Source: VFMC01 sp044359565 (GTDB taxonomy: Bacteria; Actinomycetota; Acidimicrobiia; Acidimicrobiales; Ilumatobacteraceae). From it: 64,000 bases of DNA. Under the pieces are notes generated by a model. It made no database searches and was not told the origin of the DNA. It was given only the letters and a program-made list of their open reading frames with translations. Position 1 is the first letter of the stretch. The number at the start of each line of letters is the position of its first letter. Below are positions 1 to 8,435 of this stretch, one piece after another. Position numbers and translations under genes: made by a program. The stretch spans positions 3,437 through 67,436 of the forward strand of contig JBIKLX010000003.1 in assembly GCA_044359565.1 (NCBI GenBank), read 5' to 3'.

Positions 1-24
1 TCGTTCTGACACTGGGGGTTTCAC

Positions 25-2325
25 GTGGCCGGCAGCATCCTGGGTAACCGAGTTCTGCGCAAGGAAGATCCGAAGTTCCTCACCTCCGGCGGCATGTACG
101 TCGACGACCTGCTCGACGAGCCGGCGCTCGCCAACGCAGCACACGTCACGTACGTACGCTCGGCAGTGGCCCACGGTGTGCTCACGGGCATCGACGTGTC
201 CGACGCCCTCACCAAGCCGGGCGTCATCGCCATCCTCACCGCCGCCGATCTCGAGCTGCAGCCGGTGCCGTCGCCGTTCAACCCGATGGTGGCCCGTGGT
301 CTGCTGGCCATCGACAAGGTGCGCTACGTCGGCGAGCCCATTGCGGCCATCATCACCGAGCGCGCCGATCAGGGCGAAGACGCCGCCGAGGCCGTCATCG
401 TCGACATCGACGCTCTGCCCGCCGTGGTCGACATGGAAGAGGCGATGACCAGCAGCACCCTCATCTACGAGGGCGCCGGCAGCAACGTCGTGTTCGACAC
501 CACCGTGCTCGGCATGCCCGAGAACAGCGGCGCCTCGTTCTTCGAGGGCTGCGAAGTGGTCAGCGGTCCGCACCGCTTCGTGAACCAGCGTGTTGCGCCC
601 TGCCCGCTCGAAGTGCGCGGCTCGGCCGTCGCCTGGGTGGATGGTCGCCTGCACCAGTGGCTCAGCACCCAGGCTGCCCAGGGCGCGAAGGCCACCATCG
701 TCGGCGCCAATGGCGTCGAGGCCGACCAGGTGCTCGTCATCGCCCCCGATGTGGGCGGCGGCTTCGGCGCCAAGATCAGCTGCTACGCCGAAGAGGCGCT
801 GCTCGGTGTGCTGTCGAAGCGCGTCGGTCGCCCGCTGCGCTGGCGCGAGACCCGCAGCGAAAGCATGATGTCGCTCGGCCACGGTCGCGCCCAGGTGCAG
901 TACGTCACCATCGGTGGCACCCGCGACGGCAAGGTCACCCACTACCAGCTCCACGCGCTGCAGGACTCGGGCTCGTTCGCCGAGATGGGCACCATCCTCG
1001 CCCCGTTCATGACCCGGCCGATGTCGAGCGCCGTGTACGACATCCCCAACATCGAGTGCCGCACCACCAGCGTGGTCACCAACACCGCGCTCACCACCGC
1101 CTACCGCGGTGCCGGCCGTCCCGAGGCCACTGCGGCCGCCGAGCGGGCGATGGACCTGTTCGCCGCCGAGATCGGCAAAGACCCGGCCGAGGTGCGTCGC
1201 ATGAACCTCATCGGCAAGTTCTCCGAGCCGTTCACCACCAAGATCGGCCAGACCTACGACGTGGGCGACTACGAGGGCGCGCTCGACAAGGCGCTCGCCG
1301 CCGCCGACTACACGGCGTTGCGTGCCGAGCAGGCCCGCCGCCGGGCAGCGGGCGACACCAAGCAGCTCGGTATCGGCGTGAGCGTGTACGTCGAGATCAC
1401 CGGCGGTGTGGGCAGCGGCGAGCACGCCAAGATCGAGGTGCTCGACGACGGCCGCGCGGTCGTCTACACCGGCACCTCGCCCCACGGTCAGGGCCACGTC
1501 ACGGCGTGGAGCATGCTCGCCCACGAGCAGACCGGTATCCCGATGGACAAGATCGACGTCGTGTGGGGCAACACCGACCTCGTCCCGCTGGGCGAGGGGA
1601 CGATGGGCTCGCGCTCGCTGCAGCAGGGCGGCAACGCCGTGTTCCTGGCCGCTGCCGACCTGGTCGACAAGGCCCGCAAGGTTGCCGCTCGCATGCTCGA
1701 GGCCGACGAGGCCGACGTGGTGCTCGACAAGGACTCGGCCAGCTTCCACGTGTCGGGTGCACCCGCCATTGCCAAGTCGTGGGCCGACATCGCCGTGGCC
1801 GCCAAGGGCGACCCCGAGCTGCCCGAGGGCCTCGCCCACGCTGCGTACTACGCCGTCAGCGGCGCCACCTTCCCGTTCGGCGCCCACGTGGCCGTGGTCG
1901 AGGTCGACACCGAGACCGGTCAGGTGAAGCACCTCAAGCAGGTCGCCTGCGACGACGCCGGCCGGGTGCTGAACCCGATGCTGCTCGAGGGCCAGATCCA
2001 CGGCGGCGTCGCTCAGGGCACCGCCCAGGCGCTGCTCGAGGAAGTGCGCTACGACAGCGACGGCAACCCCATCACCTCGAACCTCGCCGACTACGCCATG
2101 ATCTCGGCTGCCGAGCTCGGCGACATCGAGGTCGTGCACATGGAGACGCCCACGTTCATCAACGCACTGGGTGCCAAGGGCATCGGCGAGAGCGGCACCA
2201 TCGGCTCCACCCCTGCGGTGCAGTCGGCCGTCATCGATGCCGTCAGCCACCTCGGCGTGCGCCACATCGACATGCCCACCACCGCCGAGCGCGTGTGGCG
2301 GGCCATCGCTGCCGCCCAGGGCTGA
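25..2325 (+). CDS. Form II CoxL-like molybdopterin hydroxylase large subunit
   Basis: This is the large, molybdopterin-cytosine-dinucleotide-binding subunit of a xanthine oxidase / aerobic CO dehydrogenase family enzyme (766 aa, the usual length). The N-terminal GNRVLRKEDPKFLTSGG and the cofactor motif VGGGFGAK are seen. The active-site loop reads AYRGAGRPE (about residues 359-367). This is the form II signature; form I CO dehydrogenases have AYRCSFR, whose Cys carries the Cu-S-Mo centre. The substrate is therefore unknown. The GTG start has a GGGGG purine run 6 nt upstream. Its small and FAD subunits are not downstream, so they may lie left of the window, or it may share those of the S-L-M set at 8-11.6 kb. 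Confidence 0.9.
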   Translation: MAGSILGNRVLRKEDPKFLTSGGMYVDDLLDEPALANAAHVTYVRSAVAHGVLTGIDVSDALTKPGVIAILTAADLELQPVPSPFNPMVARGLLAIDKVRYVGEPIAAIITERADQGEDAAEAVIVDIDALPAVVDMEEAMTSSTLIYEGAGSNVVFDTTVLGMPENSGASFFEGCEVVSGPHRFVNQRVAPCPLEVRGSAVAWVDGRLHQWLSTQAAQGAKATIVGANGVEADQVLVIAPDVGGGFGAKISCYAEEALLGVLSKRVGRPLRWRETRSESMMSLGHGRAQVQYVTIGGTRDGKVTHYQLHALQDSGSFAEMGTILAPFMTRPMSSAVYDIPNIECRTTSVVTNTALTTAYRGAGRPEATAAAERAMDLFAAEIGKDPAEVRRMNLIGKFSEPFTTKIGQTYDVGDYEGALDKALAAADYTALRAEQARRRAAGDTKQLGIGVSVYVEITGGVGSGEHAKIEVLDDGRAVVYTGTSPHGQGHVTAWSMLAHEQTGIPMDKIDVVWGNTDLVPLGEGTMGSRSLQQGGNAVFLAAADLVDKARKVAARMLEADEADVVLDKDSASFHVSGAPAIAKSWADIAVAAKGDPELPEGLAHAAYYAVSGATFPFGAHVAVVEVDTETGQVKHLKQVACDDAGRVLNPMLLEGQIHGGVAQGTAQALLEEVRYDSDGNPITSNLADYAMISAAELGDIEVVHMETPTFINALGAKGIGESGTIGSTPAVQSAVIDAVSHLGVRHIDMPTTAERVWRAIAAAQG

Positions 2326-2382
2326 TCCGCCCTCTCCACGCCAGACGAGGCTGTGGTCGCCGTTGCTTGTAGTGTGCAACGG

Positions 2383-3411
2383 ATGACCGCAACCGACTCC
2401 CCCATTGTCGCGTCCGGTCTCGTCCGCCACTTCGGCTCCGACGGTTCGCTGGTGCGTGCGGTCGACGGTGTCGACCTCGAAGTGCACCAGGGCGAGATCT
2501 TCGGACTCCTCGGCCCCAACGGTTCAGGCAAGAGCACCACGGTGCGCATGCTCACCACCCTGCTGCGTCCCACCGACGGTTCGGCCCGCGTGGCCGGCTT
2601 CGACGTGGTGCGCCAGGCCGACAGCGTGCGCCGCAGCATCGGCGTCGCCCTGCAAGACGCCGCGATCGACCCGCTGATGACCGGCAACGAGCTGCTCGAA
2701 CTGCAGGCCGTGCTGTACGGCATCGCCCCAGCCGCGGTGCGTCGCCGCGCCGACGAGTTGCTCGAGCGGGTGGGACTCACCGCCGCGGCCGATCGCCGGG
2801 TGGGCACCTACTCCGGCGGTATGCGCCGCCGCCTCGACCTGGCGCTGTCGCTCATCCACCAGCCCACCGTGCTGTTCCTCGACGAACCCACCACCGGCCT
2901 CGACCCGATGAGCCGCATCACGCTGTGGGACGAGGTGCGCCGCCTCAACCGCGAGGGCACCACCGTGCTGCTCACCACGCAGTACCTCGAGGAGGCCGAC
3001 CAGTTGGCCGATCGGGTCGCCATCATCGACCGCGGCAAGATCGTCAAGCTGGGCACCCCCACCGAACTCAAGGCCGAGGTGGGTGCCCCTACCCTGCAGA
3101 TCTCGGTCACCCCGGCCGAAGCCGACGGGGCGAAGACGGTGCTGGCCCGCTTCGGCGAACTGCGGCCCACACCGGAGGGCACCCTCGGGGTCGGCCTTCC
3201 CGGCGGCGCCGGTCAGGTGACCGAGGTGGTGCGCGCCCTCGACGATGCAGGTATCGCCATCCACCACCTCGAACTGAACGAGCCCAGCCTCGACGATGTG
3301 TTCGCCGAGGCCACGGGCCACCGACTCGAGGGCGACGATGGCGGCAACGCGCCGGTGTCCGACGACGCCCCGGCCGAGAGCGGCAAGCGCCGCCGGCGGG
3401 GCCGGCGATGA
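2383..3411 (+). CDS. DrrA-like ABC transporter ATP-binding protein
   Basis: This is the ATPase of an ABC-2 type exporter of the daunorubicin-resistance (DrrA) / CcmA group (342 aa). The Walker A GPNGSGKST is at about residues 44-52, the signature is YSGGMRRR and the Walker B/D-loop is FLDEPTTGLDP. A C-terminal extension of about 110 residues ends in a very basic tail, SGKRRRRGRR. I chose the ATG at 2383 because the residues upstream of it (from 2353) do not look like a conserved N-terminus. The stop overlaps the permease start by ATGA, so the three genes to 5044 form one operon. The substrate (drug, lipid or glycolipid) cannot be told from sequence. Confidence 0.9.
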   Translation: MTATDSPIVASGLVRHFGSDGSLVRAVDGVDLEVHQGEIFGLLGPNGSGKSTTVRMLTTLLRPTDGSARVAGFDVVRQADSVRRSIGVALQDAAIDPLMTGNELLELQAVLYGIAPAAVRRRADELLERVGLTAAADRRVGTYSGGMRRRLDLALSLIHQPTVLFLDEPTTGLDPMSRITLWDEVRRLNREGTTVLLTTQYLEEADQLADRVAIIDRGKIVKLGTPTELKAEVGAPTLQISVTPAEADGAKTVLARFGELRPTPEGTLGVGLPGGAGQVTEVVRALDDAGIAIHHLELNEPSLDDVFAEATGHRLEGDDGGNAPVSDDAPAESGKRRRRGRR

Positions 3412-4229
3412 CCGCTGTGACGGCACCGGTGGGTGCGGCCACGCCGGCGCGGAACGGCTCGTTCTGGCGCCAGACCGCAGCCATGTCGCGCCGCTCCATC
3501 CTGGCCTTCGTCCGTCAGCCGGCGCTCGTCATCCCCTCGCTCATCTTCCCGCTGTTCTTCGCCGCGCTGGGCTCGTCGTCGTTCAGCAAGGCCACGTCGC
3601 TCCCGGGCTTTCCTGAGGTCGACTCGTTCCTCGACTTCTCGCTCGCCGGCAGCATCGTGCAGGGCGTGCTGTTCGGCAGCGTCACGGGCGGCGCCGCGCT
3701 GGCCACCGACATCGAGGCGGGGTTCTTCGACCGCCTGCTCGCCTCGCCCACCTCGCGGGTTGGCATCCTGCTCGGCCGCCTCGCCGGAGCCGCGGCCTTC
3801 GGGGCGTTCCAGACGGTGTTCTTCATCGTGGTGCTGCTGCCCTTCGGGGTGAGCATCAAGTCGGGCATCATCGGCTTCCTCGCCATCGTGCTGTCGGGTG
3901 CCCTCACGGGCATGGCCTTCGGCGGATTCGCAGCGGCGATGGGGTTGAAGACCGGTTCGTCCGAGGCGGTGCAGGGCAGCTTCCCTCTGCTGTTCATCGC
4001 CTTGTTCCTGTCGAGCGCGTTCTTCCCGCGCGAGACGATGACCGGCGTGTACGGCCACATCGCCGATCTCAACCCGATCTCGTACCTCGTCGAGGGCATC
4101 CGCGGCCTCACGATCGATTCGCTGTCGGCCACCAACCTCGCCGAGGCGCTGCTCATCCCGGTGGCCATCGGCATCGTCTCGATCGGCATCGCCCTGCGGG
4201 CACTCAACGGTCGACTGGCGGCACGATGA
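3408..4229 (+). CDS. ABC-2 type transporter permease (first of two)
   Basis: This 273-aa integral membrane permease of the ABC-2 / DrrB family has about six hydrophobic segments. It contains the DIEAGFFDRLLASPTSR region after the second membrane span that is typical of these permeases and pairs with the ATPase. It overlaps the upstream ATPase gene and the downstream permease gene by 4 nt each (ATGA). With its neighbour at 4226 it probably forms a heterodimeric channel. The two permeases are related to each other (compare DLETGFYDRLRMAPS in the second). No substrate can be assigned. Confidence 0.88.
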   Translation: MTAVTAPVGAATPARNGSFWRQTAAMSRRSILAFVRQPALVIPSLIFPLFFAALGSSSFSKATSLPGFPEVDSFLDFSLAGSIVQGVLFGSVTGGAALATDIEAGFFDRLLASPTSRVGILLGRLAGAAAFGAFQTVFFIVVLLPFGVSIKSGIIGFLAIVLSGALTGMAFGGFAAAMGLKTGSSEAVQGSFPLLFIALFLSSAFFPRETMTGVYGHIADLNPISYLVEGIRGLTIDSLSATNLAEALLIPVAIGIVSIGIALRALNGRLAAR

Positions 4230-5044
4230 CCACCACCTCGCTCTCCCCCACCGCGTACGACAGCGAGCAGGCACCGGGCGGCACGCTGCTGCGCTCGTCG
4301 TGGGTCATCGCCATTCGTGGTCTGCGCTCCATCCGTCGCCTGCCGTCGGCCTTCATCCCCTCGCTGGTGATGCCCATCTTCCAGGCGGTCGCGTTCAGCG
4401 GCACCTTCTACGCCATCACCAAGGTGCCCGGCTTCCCCACCGACAAGGCCATCAACTGGTTCCTACCCCTCGGTTGCCTGATGGGCGCCGGGTTCGCCGG
4501 CGTGGGCCTCGGGTTCAGCACCGTGCGCGATCTCGAGACCGGCTTCTACGACCGACTGCGCATGGCGCCGTCGCCGGGCTTCACGCAGATCCTCGGTCCG
4601 CTCATGCTGTGCTGGATGCGCGTGCTCATCGTCGTCGGCACGGTGCTGGGCGTGGGCCTGTTGCTGGGCGCCCGCCCCGTCGACTGGGTGCTCGGCGTCC
4701 TGGCCCTGCTCGTCGCGTGCCTCGGCGTAGCGACGATCTCGGCAGGTTGGGGCTTGGGGCTCGCGTTCGTCTTCCGCGACATGCGCGGTGCGGCGCTGAT
4801 GCAGCTCACCTTGTTCAATGCGCTGTTCCTCACCGACGCCCAGTCGCCGCTGTCGCTGATGACGGGTTGGCTGCACACCGTGGCCCGCTACAACCCGTTC
4901 ACCTACATCCTGCGCCTCGGCCGCCAAGGCTTCCTGCAGGGCGTCAGTTGGCACGACACGTGGGGCGGGCTGGTGGCCATCGTGGTGCTCAGCGCGCTCA
5001 CCCTCACCTTCGCCCACCGCAAGCAGCGCTCGCTCGACGGCTGA
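4226..5044 (+). CDS. ABC-2 type transporter permease (second of two)
   Basis: This 272-aa membrane protein is homologous to the preceding permease and has the same ABC-2 layout. A cytoplasmic N-terminus and about six membrane spans surround the conserved segment DLETGFYDRLRMAPSPG. The end has the YNPFTYILRLGRQ motif seen in DrrB/DrrC proteins. The start overlaps the previous stop (ATGA). It is the last clear member of the exporter operon, although the chromate transporter follows with almost no gap and could be co-transcribed. Confidence 0.88.
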   Translation: MTTTSLSPTAYDSEQAPGGTLLRSSWVIAIRGLRSIRRLPSAFIPSLVMPIFQAVAFSGTFYAITKVPGFPTDKAINWFLPLGCLMGAGFAGVGLGFSTVRDLETGFYDRLRMAPSPGFTQILGPLMLCWMRVLIVVGTVLGVGLLLGARPVDWVLGVLALLVACLGVATISAGWGLGLAFVFRDMRGAALMQLTLFNALFLTDAQSPLSLMTGWLHTVARYNPFTYILRLGRQGFLQGVSWHDTWGGLVAIVVLSALTLTFAHRKQRSLDG

Positions 5045-5148
5045 TCCCGTCTCGGGGCGCGATCGACGGCGATACCCTCGCCGCCATCGACGCCACCGAC
5101 GACACCGCCGAAGCGCCGCAGGCACCCGACCCCGCCGCCTGGCGCGAG

Positions 5149-6255
5149 GTGGCGGGCCTGTTCACCCGGCTCGGGTTCACGGCGTTCGGCGGGCCGGCAG
5201 CACACATCGCGATGATGCGCGATGAGGTGGTGACGCGACGGCAGTGGGTCGACGACCAGACCTTCATCGACCTGATGGGCGCCACCAACCTGGTGCCGGG
5301 TCCGAACTCGACCGAGCTGGCCGTGCACCTCGGCCTGCGCCGTGCCGGCTGGCGCGGGTTCGTGGCTGCGGCATGCGGGTTCATCCTGCCCGCGGTGGCC
5401 ATCGTGCTGGTGCTCGCTGTGCTGTACGACCGGTACGGCACCACCCCCACAGCGCTCGACCTGTCGTACGGCATCGTGCCCGTCATCGTCGCTGTGGTGG
5501 CCCACGCATGTGTCGGCCTCGCCCGCACGGCGGTGAAGGACATCGTGCTCGGTGCCGTCGCTGTCGGCGCTGCCGCCGCCTGGCTGACTGGTGTGAACGA
5601 ACTGGTGCTGCTGGGCGCGGCTGCCGTGGTGGGTGCGCTGTGGCGCAACCGGGGCGCGCTGCGCCCGGCCCAACGTCTGCACCTGTGGTTCATCGCCCCG
5701 TTCGGTCTGGCCGCGGCCACCACCACCGACCCCACGCTGGGGCGGCTGGCCTGGGTGTTCCTGAAGGTGGGCGCCGTGCTGTACGGCAGCGGCTACGTGC
5801 TGGTGTCGTTCCTCGAGGGCGACCTCGTCGACCGGCTCGGCTGGCTCACCGAACGGCAACTGCTCGATGCCGTCGCGATCGGTCAGTTCACCCCCGGGCC
5901 GGTGTTCACCACGGCCACGTTCGTCGGCTATCAGGTGGCTGGCCTACCCGGCGCACTGGTGGCAACGGCGGCGATCTTCGCCCCGGCACTCGTGTTCGTC
6001 GCACTCCTGGCGCGCATCGTGCCGCTCATCCGTCGCTCGGCCTGGGCCGGCGGTGCGCTCGACGGCGTGAACGCGGCATCGCTCGGCATGATGGCCGCCG
6101 TCGTGGTGCGCCTGGCCGGGTCGGCGCTGGTCGACCCGCTCACCGTGGCCGTGGCGATTGTCGCCCTGGTGCTGCTGCTGACGGTGCGCCCCAACTCGGC
6201 CTGGCTGGTGGCCGGCGGCGCCACCGTGGGCCTGCTCCACGGCGCCCTCACCTGA
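5149..6255 (+). CDS. chrA: Chromate transporter (CHR family)
   Basis: This protein has two CHR domains. The first has RLGFTAFGGPAAHIAMM and LVPGPNSTELAVHLG. The second has GSGYVLVSFLEGDLV and GQFTPGPVFTTATFVGY. About ten membrane segments are visible. The family exports chromate by proton antiport, and many members have unknown anion substrates. The start is a problem. The first conventional codon in frame is the GTG at 5149, giving 368 aa. The frame stays open to a CTG at 5041 that overlaps the upstream stop (CTGA) and would give the more usual length of about 404 aa, including a plausible N-terminal DPAAWREVAGLF. Confidence 0.85.
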   Translation: MAGLFTRLGFTAFGGPAAHIAMMRDEVVTRRQWVDDQTFIDLMGATNLVPGPNSTELAVHLGLRRAGWRGFVAAACGFILPAVAIVLVLAVLYDRYGTTPTALDLSYGIVPVIVAVVAHACVGLARTAVKDIVLGAVAVGAAAAWLTGVNELVLLGAAAVVGALWRNRGALRPAQRLHLWFIAPFGLAAATTTDPTLGRLAWVFLKVGAVLYGSGYVLVSFLEGDLVDRLGWLTERQLLDAVAIGQFTPGPVFTTATFVGYQVAGLPGALVATAAIFAPALVFVALLARIVPLIRRSAWAGGALDGVNAASLGMMAAVVVRLAGSALVDPLTVAVAIVALVLLLTVRPNSAWLVAGGATVGLLHGALT

Positions 6256-6304
6256 CGACCCGGTGATGGCGCCGGCACCGATCGCGATGGGTACAGTGGC
6301 AGCG

Positions 6305-6697
6305 ATGTCGATCGTCACCGAACCGGCCGTCGTTCCCGTCGAACGCCCACCCGCCGATCGGTTCATGCGCGCGTTGCTGCGGGTCGACCGCGTCGAGAAC
6401 GCAACCGCCGCCGATGCACGCAAGGCGATGCAGACATCAGTGATGGTGTCGGCGGTGCGATGCCTGCTCACCTACATCGTGCTGCCGTTCGTGTTGCCGT
6501 TCCTCGGCCTCGCCGCCGGTGTGGGCCCGGCGATCGGCGCCGTCATCGGCATCATCGCCGCGGTGTGCATCGTGTCGAGCATGCGCCGCTTCTGGCGGGT
6601 CGATCACCGGGCGCGCTGGGGCTACACGGCGTTCGGAACCCTGATGCTGGTGTTCCTGGTTGCGATGTCCGTTCGCGACATCATCCGGGTCTTCTGA
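6305..6697 (+). CDS. Small hypothetical membrane protein
   Basis: This 130-aa protein is not assigned to a family. The first 55 residues are soluble and contain RVDRVENATAADARKAMQT. Two adjacent hydrophobic segments (about residues 57-90) follow, and a third (about 108-127) ends in RDIIRVF. Similar small proteins of unknown role are common in actinomycetes. The ATG at 6305 is preferred over an ATG 42 nt upstream, which would add a poorly conserved stretch. It lies alone between the chromate transporter and the superoxide dismutase, in the same direction. Confidence 0.65.
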   Translation: MSIVTEPAVVPVERPPADRFMRALLRVDRVENATAADARKAMQTSVMVSAVRCLLTYIVLPFVLPFLGLAAGVGPAIGAVIGIIAAVCIVSSMRRFWRVDHRARWGYTAFGTLMLVFLVAMSVRDIIRVF

Positions 6698-6737
6698 CCC
6701 GACCCCCGGGCAGGTCGGCTCGGCTAGACCGACCCAC

Positions 6738-7349
6738 ATGGCCACCTACTCGCTGCCCGACCTCGCCTATGACCCCGCCGATCTCGAGCCGCACCTGTCG
6801 GCCCGGGTGGTCGAACTGCATCACGACAAACACCACGCCGCGTACGTTGCCGGCGCCAACACCGCGCTCGAGCAGCTCGACCAGGCCCGCGCCGAGCAAC
6901 GCTGGGGCGACCTCGTCGGCCTCGAACGCGCCCTGGCGTTCCACGTCGGCGGGCATGTGCTGCACTCGATCTACTGGACCAACCTGCACCCCGACGGCGG
7001 TGGCGAACCCGGCGGCCCGCTGCGCCGCGAGATCGACGAGACCTTCGACGGGTTCGCCTCGTTCCGCGCCCTGTTCAGTCACACCGCCACCACGGTGCAG
7101 GGCAGCGGTTGGGCGGTGCTCGCGTGGGAGCCCCTCGCGCAACGGCTCGTCGTGCAGCAACTGCTCACCCATCAGGACAACCATCTGCTGGGCGCCGTGC
7201 CGCTGCTCGCCGTCGATGTGTGGGAGCACGCCTACTACCTGCAGTACGCCAACCAGCGCGCCGACTACGTGCATGCCGTCTGGAACATCGTCAACTGGAC
7301 CGATGTGGCCGCCCGCCTCGAGCGCGCCCGCCAGACCGTCTTGGTCTAG
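6738..7349 (+). CDS. sodA: Superoxide dismutase (Fe/Mn family, Mn-like)
   Basis: This cytoplasmic enzyme (203 aa, typical length) converts superoxide to hydrogen peroxide and oxygen. The metal ligands are visible: His28 in HHDKHH, His76 in GGHVLHS, and Asp160 and His164 in DVWEHAYY. The active-site Gln comes from the C-terminal half (LTHQDNH) and a Gly pair sits in the N-terminal position, a pattern that points to Mn rather than Fe. This is a sequence-based guess. The stop overlaps the stop of the convergent Fur-family gene by 4 nt. An oxidative-stress link between the two is plausible. Confidence 0.93.
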   Translation: MATYSLPDLAYDPADLEPHLSARVVELHHDKHHAAYVAGANTALEQLDQARAEQRWGDLVGLERALAFHVGGHVLHSIYWTNLHPDGGGEPGGPLRREIDETFDGFASFRALFSHTATTVQGSGWAVLAWEPLAQRLVVQQLLTHQDNHLLGAVPLLAVDVWEHAYYLQYANQRADYVHAVWNIVNWTDVAARLERARQTVLV

Positions 7350-7798
7350 TCCCTGTTGGTCGAGACCCTGTTGGTCGAACCCGCGGCGCAGGTTGCGCAG
7401 CGGCCCACCAGGTCGAGCCGGTGGAAGGCAAGGGTGAAGGCGGCTGCGTCGGCGGCACGGTGCAGGGCATCGTCGAGCAGCCGTTCGGTGCCGTCGGGCA
7501 GGGTGAAGTCGCTCACCCGGCCGCACTCGCTGCACACCAGGTGATGGTGATGGTGCTCGGTGAGGTCTTCAGCCAGTTCGTAGTGCGCGTGTTCGTCGCC
7601 GGTGGTGATGCGGCTGACCAGGCGGGCCTGCTCGAGCACCGCCAGGTTGCGGTACACCGAGCTCTGGGCCAGACCCGGGCGGTGACGCAGGATCATCGGG
7701 ATGGTGAGCGGTTCACCGGCCTCGGCCAGGGCGTGCAGCAACTCGCGCCGACCCGTCGTGTAGCGCTGCCCGTCGTCGCGCAGGCGCTGGAGGGCCAT
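7346..7798 (-). CDS. Fur-family transcriptional repressor
   Basis: This metal-responsive winged-helix regulator has 150 aa. The DNA-binding helix region is SSVYRNLAVLEQARLV. Two CxxC pairs (Cys89/92 in CSEC, Cys134/137 in CATC) form the structural zinc site, and a run of five histidines (82-86) lies next to the sensory site. The family includes Fur, Zur and PerR, and the metal sensed cannot be decided here. I chose the ATG at 7798 because GGTGGAG lies 9 nt upstream. A longer start at 7846 lacks a ribosome binding site. It is convergent with sodA, and the two stop codons overlap. Confidence 0.9.
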   Translation of the reverse strand: MALQRLRDDGQRYTTGRRELLHALAEAGEPLTIPMILRHRPGLAQSSVYRNLAVLEQARLVSRITTGDEHAHYELAEDLTEHHHHHLVCSECGRVSDFTLPDGTERLLDDALHRAADAAAFTLAFHRLDLVGRCATCAAGSTNRVSTNRD

Positions 7799-7951
7799 GT
7801 CGTCGATCTCCACCGGGCGTGATGCTACCGAGGCCACGCCGACCATCGCCGACTGCGCGACCGTCCATGTGCGAGCGGGGTCGAAAATGGTGCATGATTG
7901 GTTGCGCCAACTTGGGGGCACACCGAACCACCCACTCACGAGGGGACATTC

Positions 7952-8410
7952 ATGAAGATCCGCGTCACCGTCAACGGCACGGCGCACGACAGCGATGTCG
8001 AACCGCGCACGTTGCTCGTCCACTACGTCCGCGAGGCGCTGGGCCTCACCGGCACCAACATCGGCTGCGACACCTCGTCGTGTGGCGCATGCAGCCTGCA
8101 CCTGAACGGTGAGGCCGTGAAGAGCTGCACCGTGTTGGCCGTGCAGGCCGATGGTGCCGAGATCACCACCATCGAGGGCATGGCATCGGCCGATGGCACG
8201 ATGCACCCGATGCAGCAGGCCTTCATGGAGAACCACGCCCTGCAGTGCGGCTATTGCACGCCCGGCATGGTGATGGCGGCCTCGAGCCTGCTGAAGGAGA
8301 ACCCCAACCCCACCGAGGAAGAAGTGCGCCTCGGCCTGGAAGGCAACCTCTGCCGGTGCACCGGCTACCACAACATCGTCAAGGCCGTCCTCGCCTGCGC
8401 AGGCGAGTGA
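7952..8410 (+). CDS. coxS: CoxS-like [2Fe-2S] small subunit of molybdenum hydroxylase
   Basis: This is the iron-sulfur subunit that passes electrons from the Mo site to FAD (152 aa). The plant-type cluster ligands are Cys39, 44, 47 and 59, and the second cluster uses Cys99, 102, 134 and 136 (CGYC and CRCTGY). GAGGGG lies 6 nt before the ATG. It is followed by the large and FAD subunits in the order S-L-M. Classic form I CO dehydrogenase operons run M-S-L, so the order also points to form II. A promoter is likely in the gap of about 150 nt between it and the divergent Fur-family gene. Confidence 0.95.
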   Translation: MKIRVTVNGTAHDSDVEPRTLLVHYVREALGLTGTNIGCDTSSCGACSLHLNGEAVKSCTVLAVQADGAEITTIEGMASADGTMHPMQQAFMENHALQCGYCTPGMVMAASSLLKENPNPTEEEVRLGLEGNLCRCTGYHNIVKAVLACAGE

Positions 8411-8435
8411 CGACACTCGGGAAGGGGACCCGATC

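Noticed and set aside
25..2325. Annotation as true (form I) carbon monoxide dehydrogenase
   Set aside because: The active-site loop is AYRGAGR, not AYRCSFR. The same holds for the copy at 8436-10829.
657..2372. Long alternative frames inside the CoxL genes and the same in 10891-13182 and 4300-5040
   Set aside because: They are Arg/Gly/His-rich products of shifted reading, typical of high-GC shadows, and conflict with conserved motifs in the true frame.
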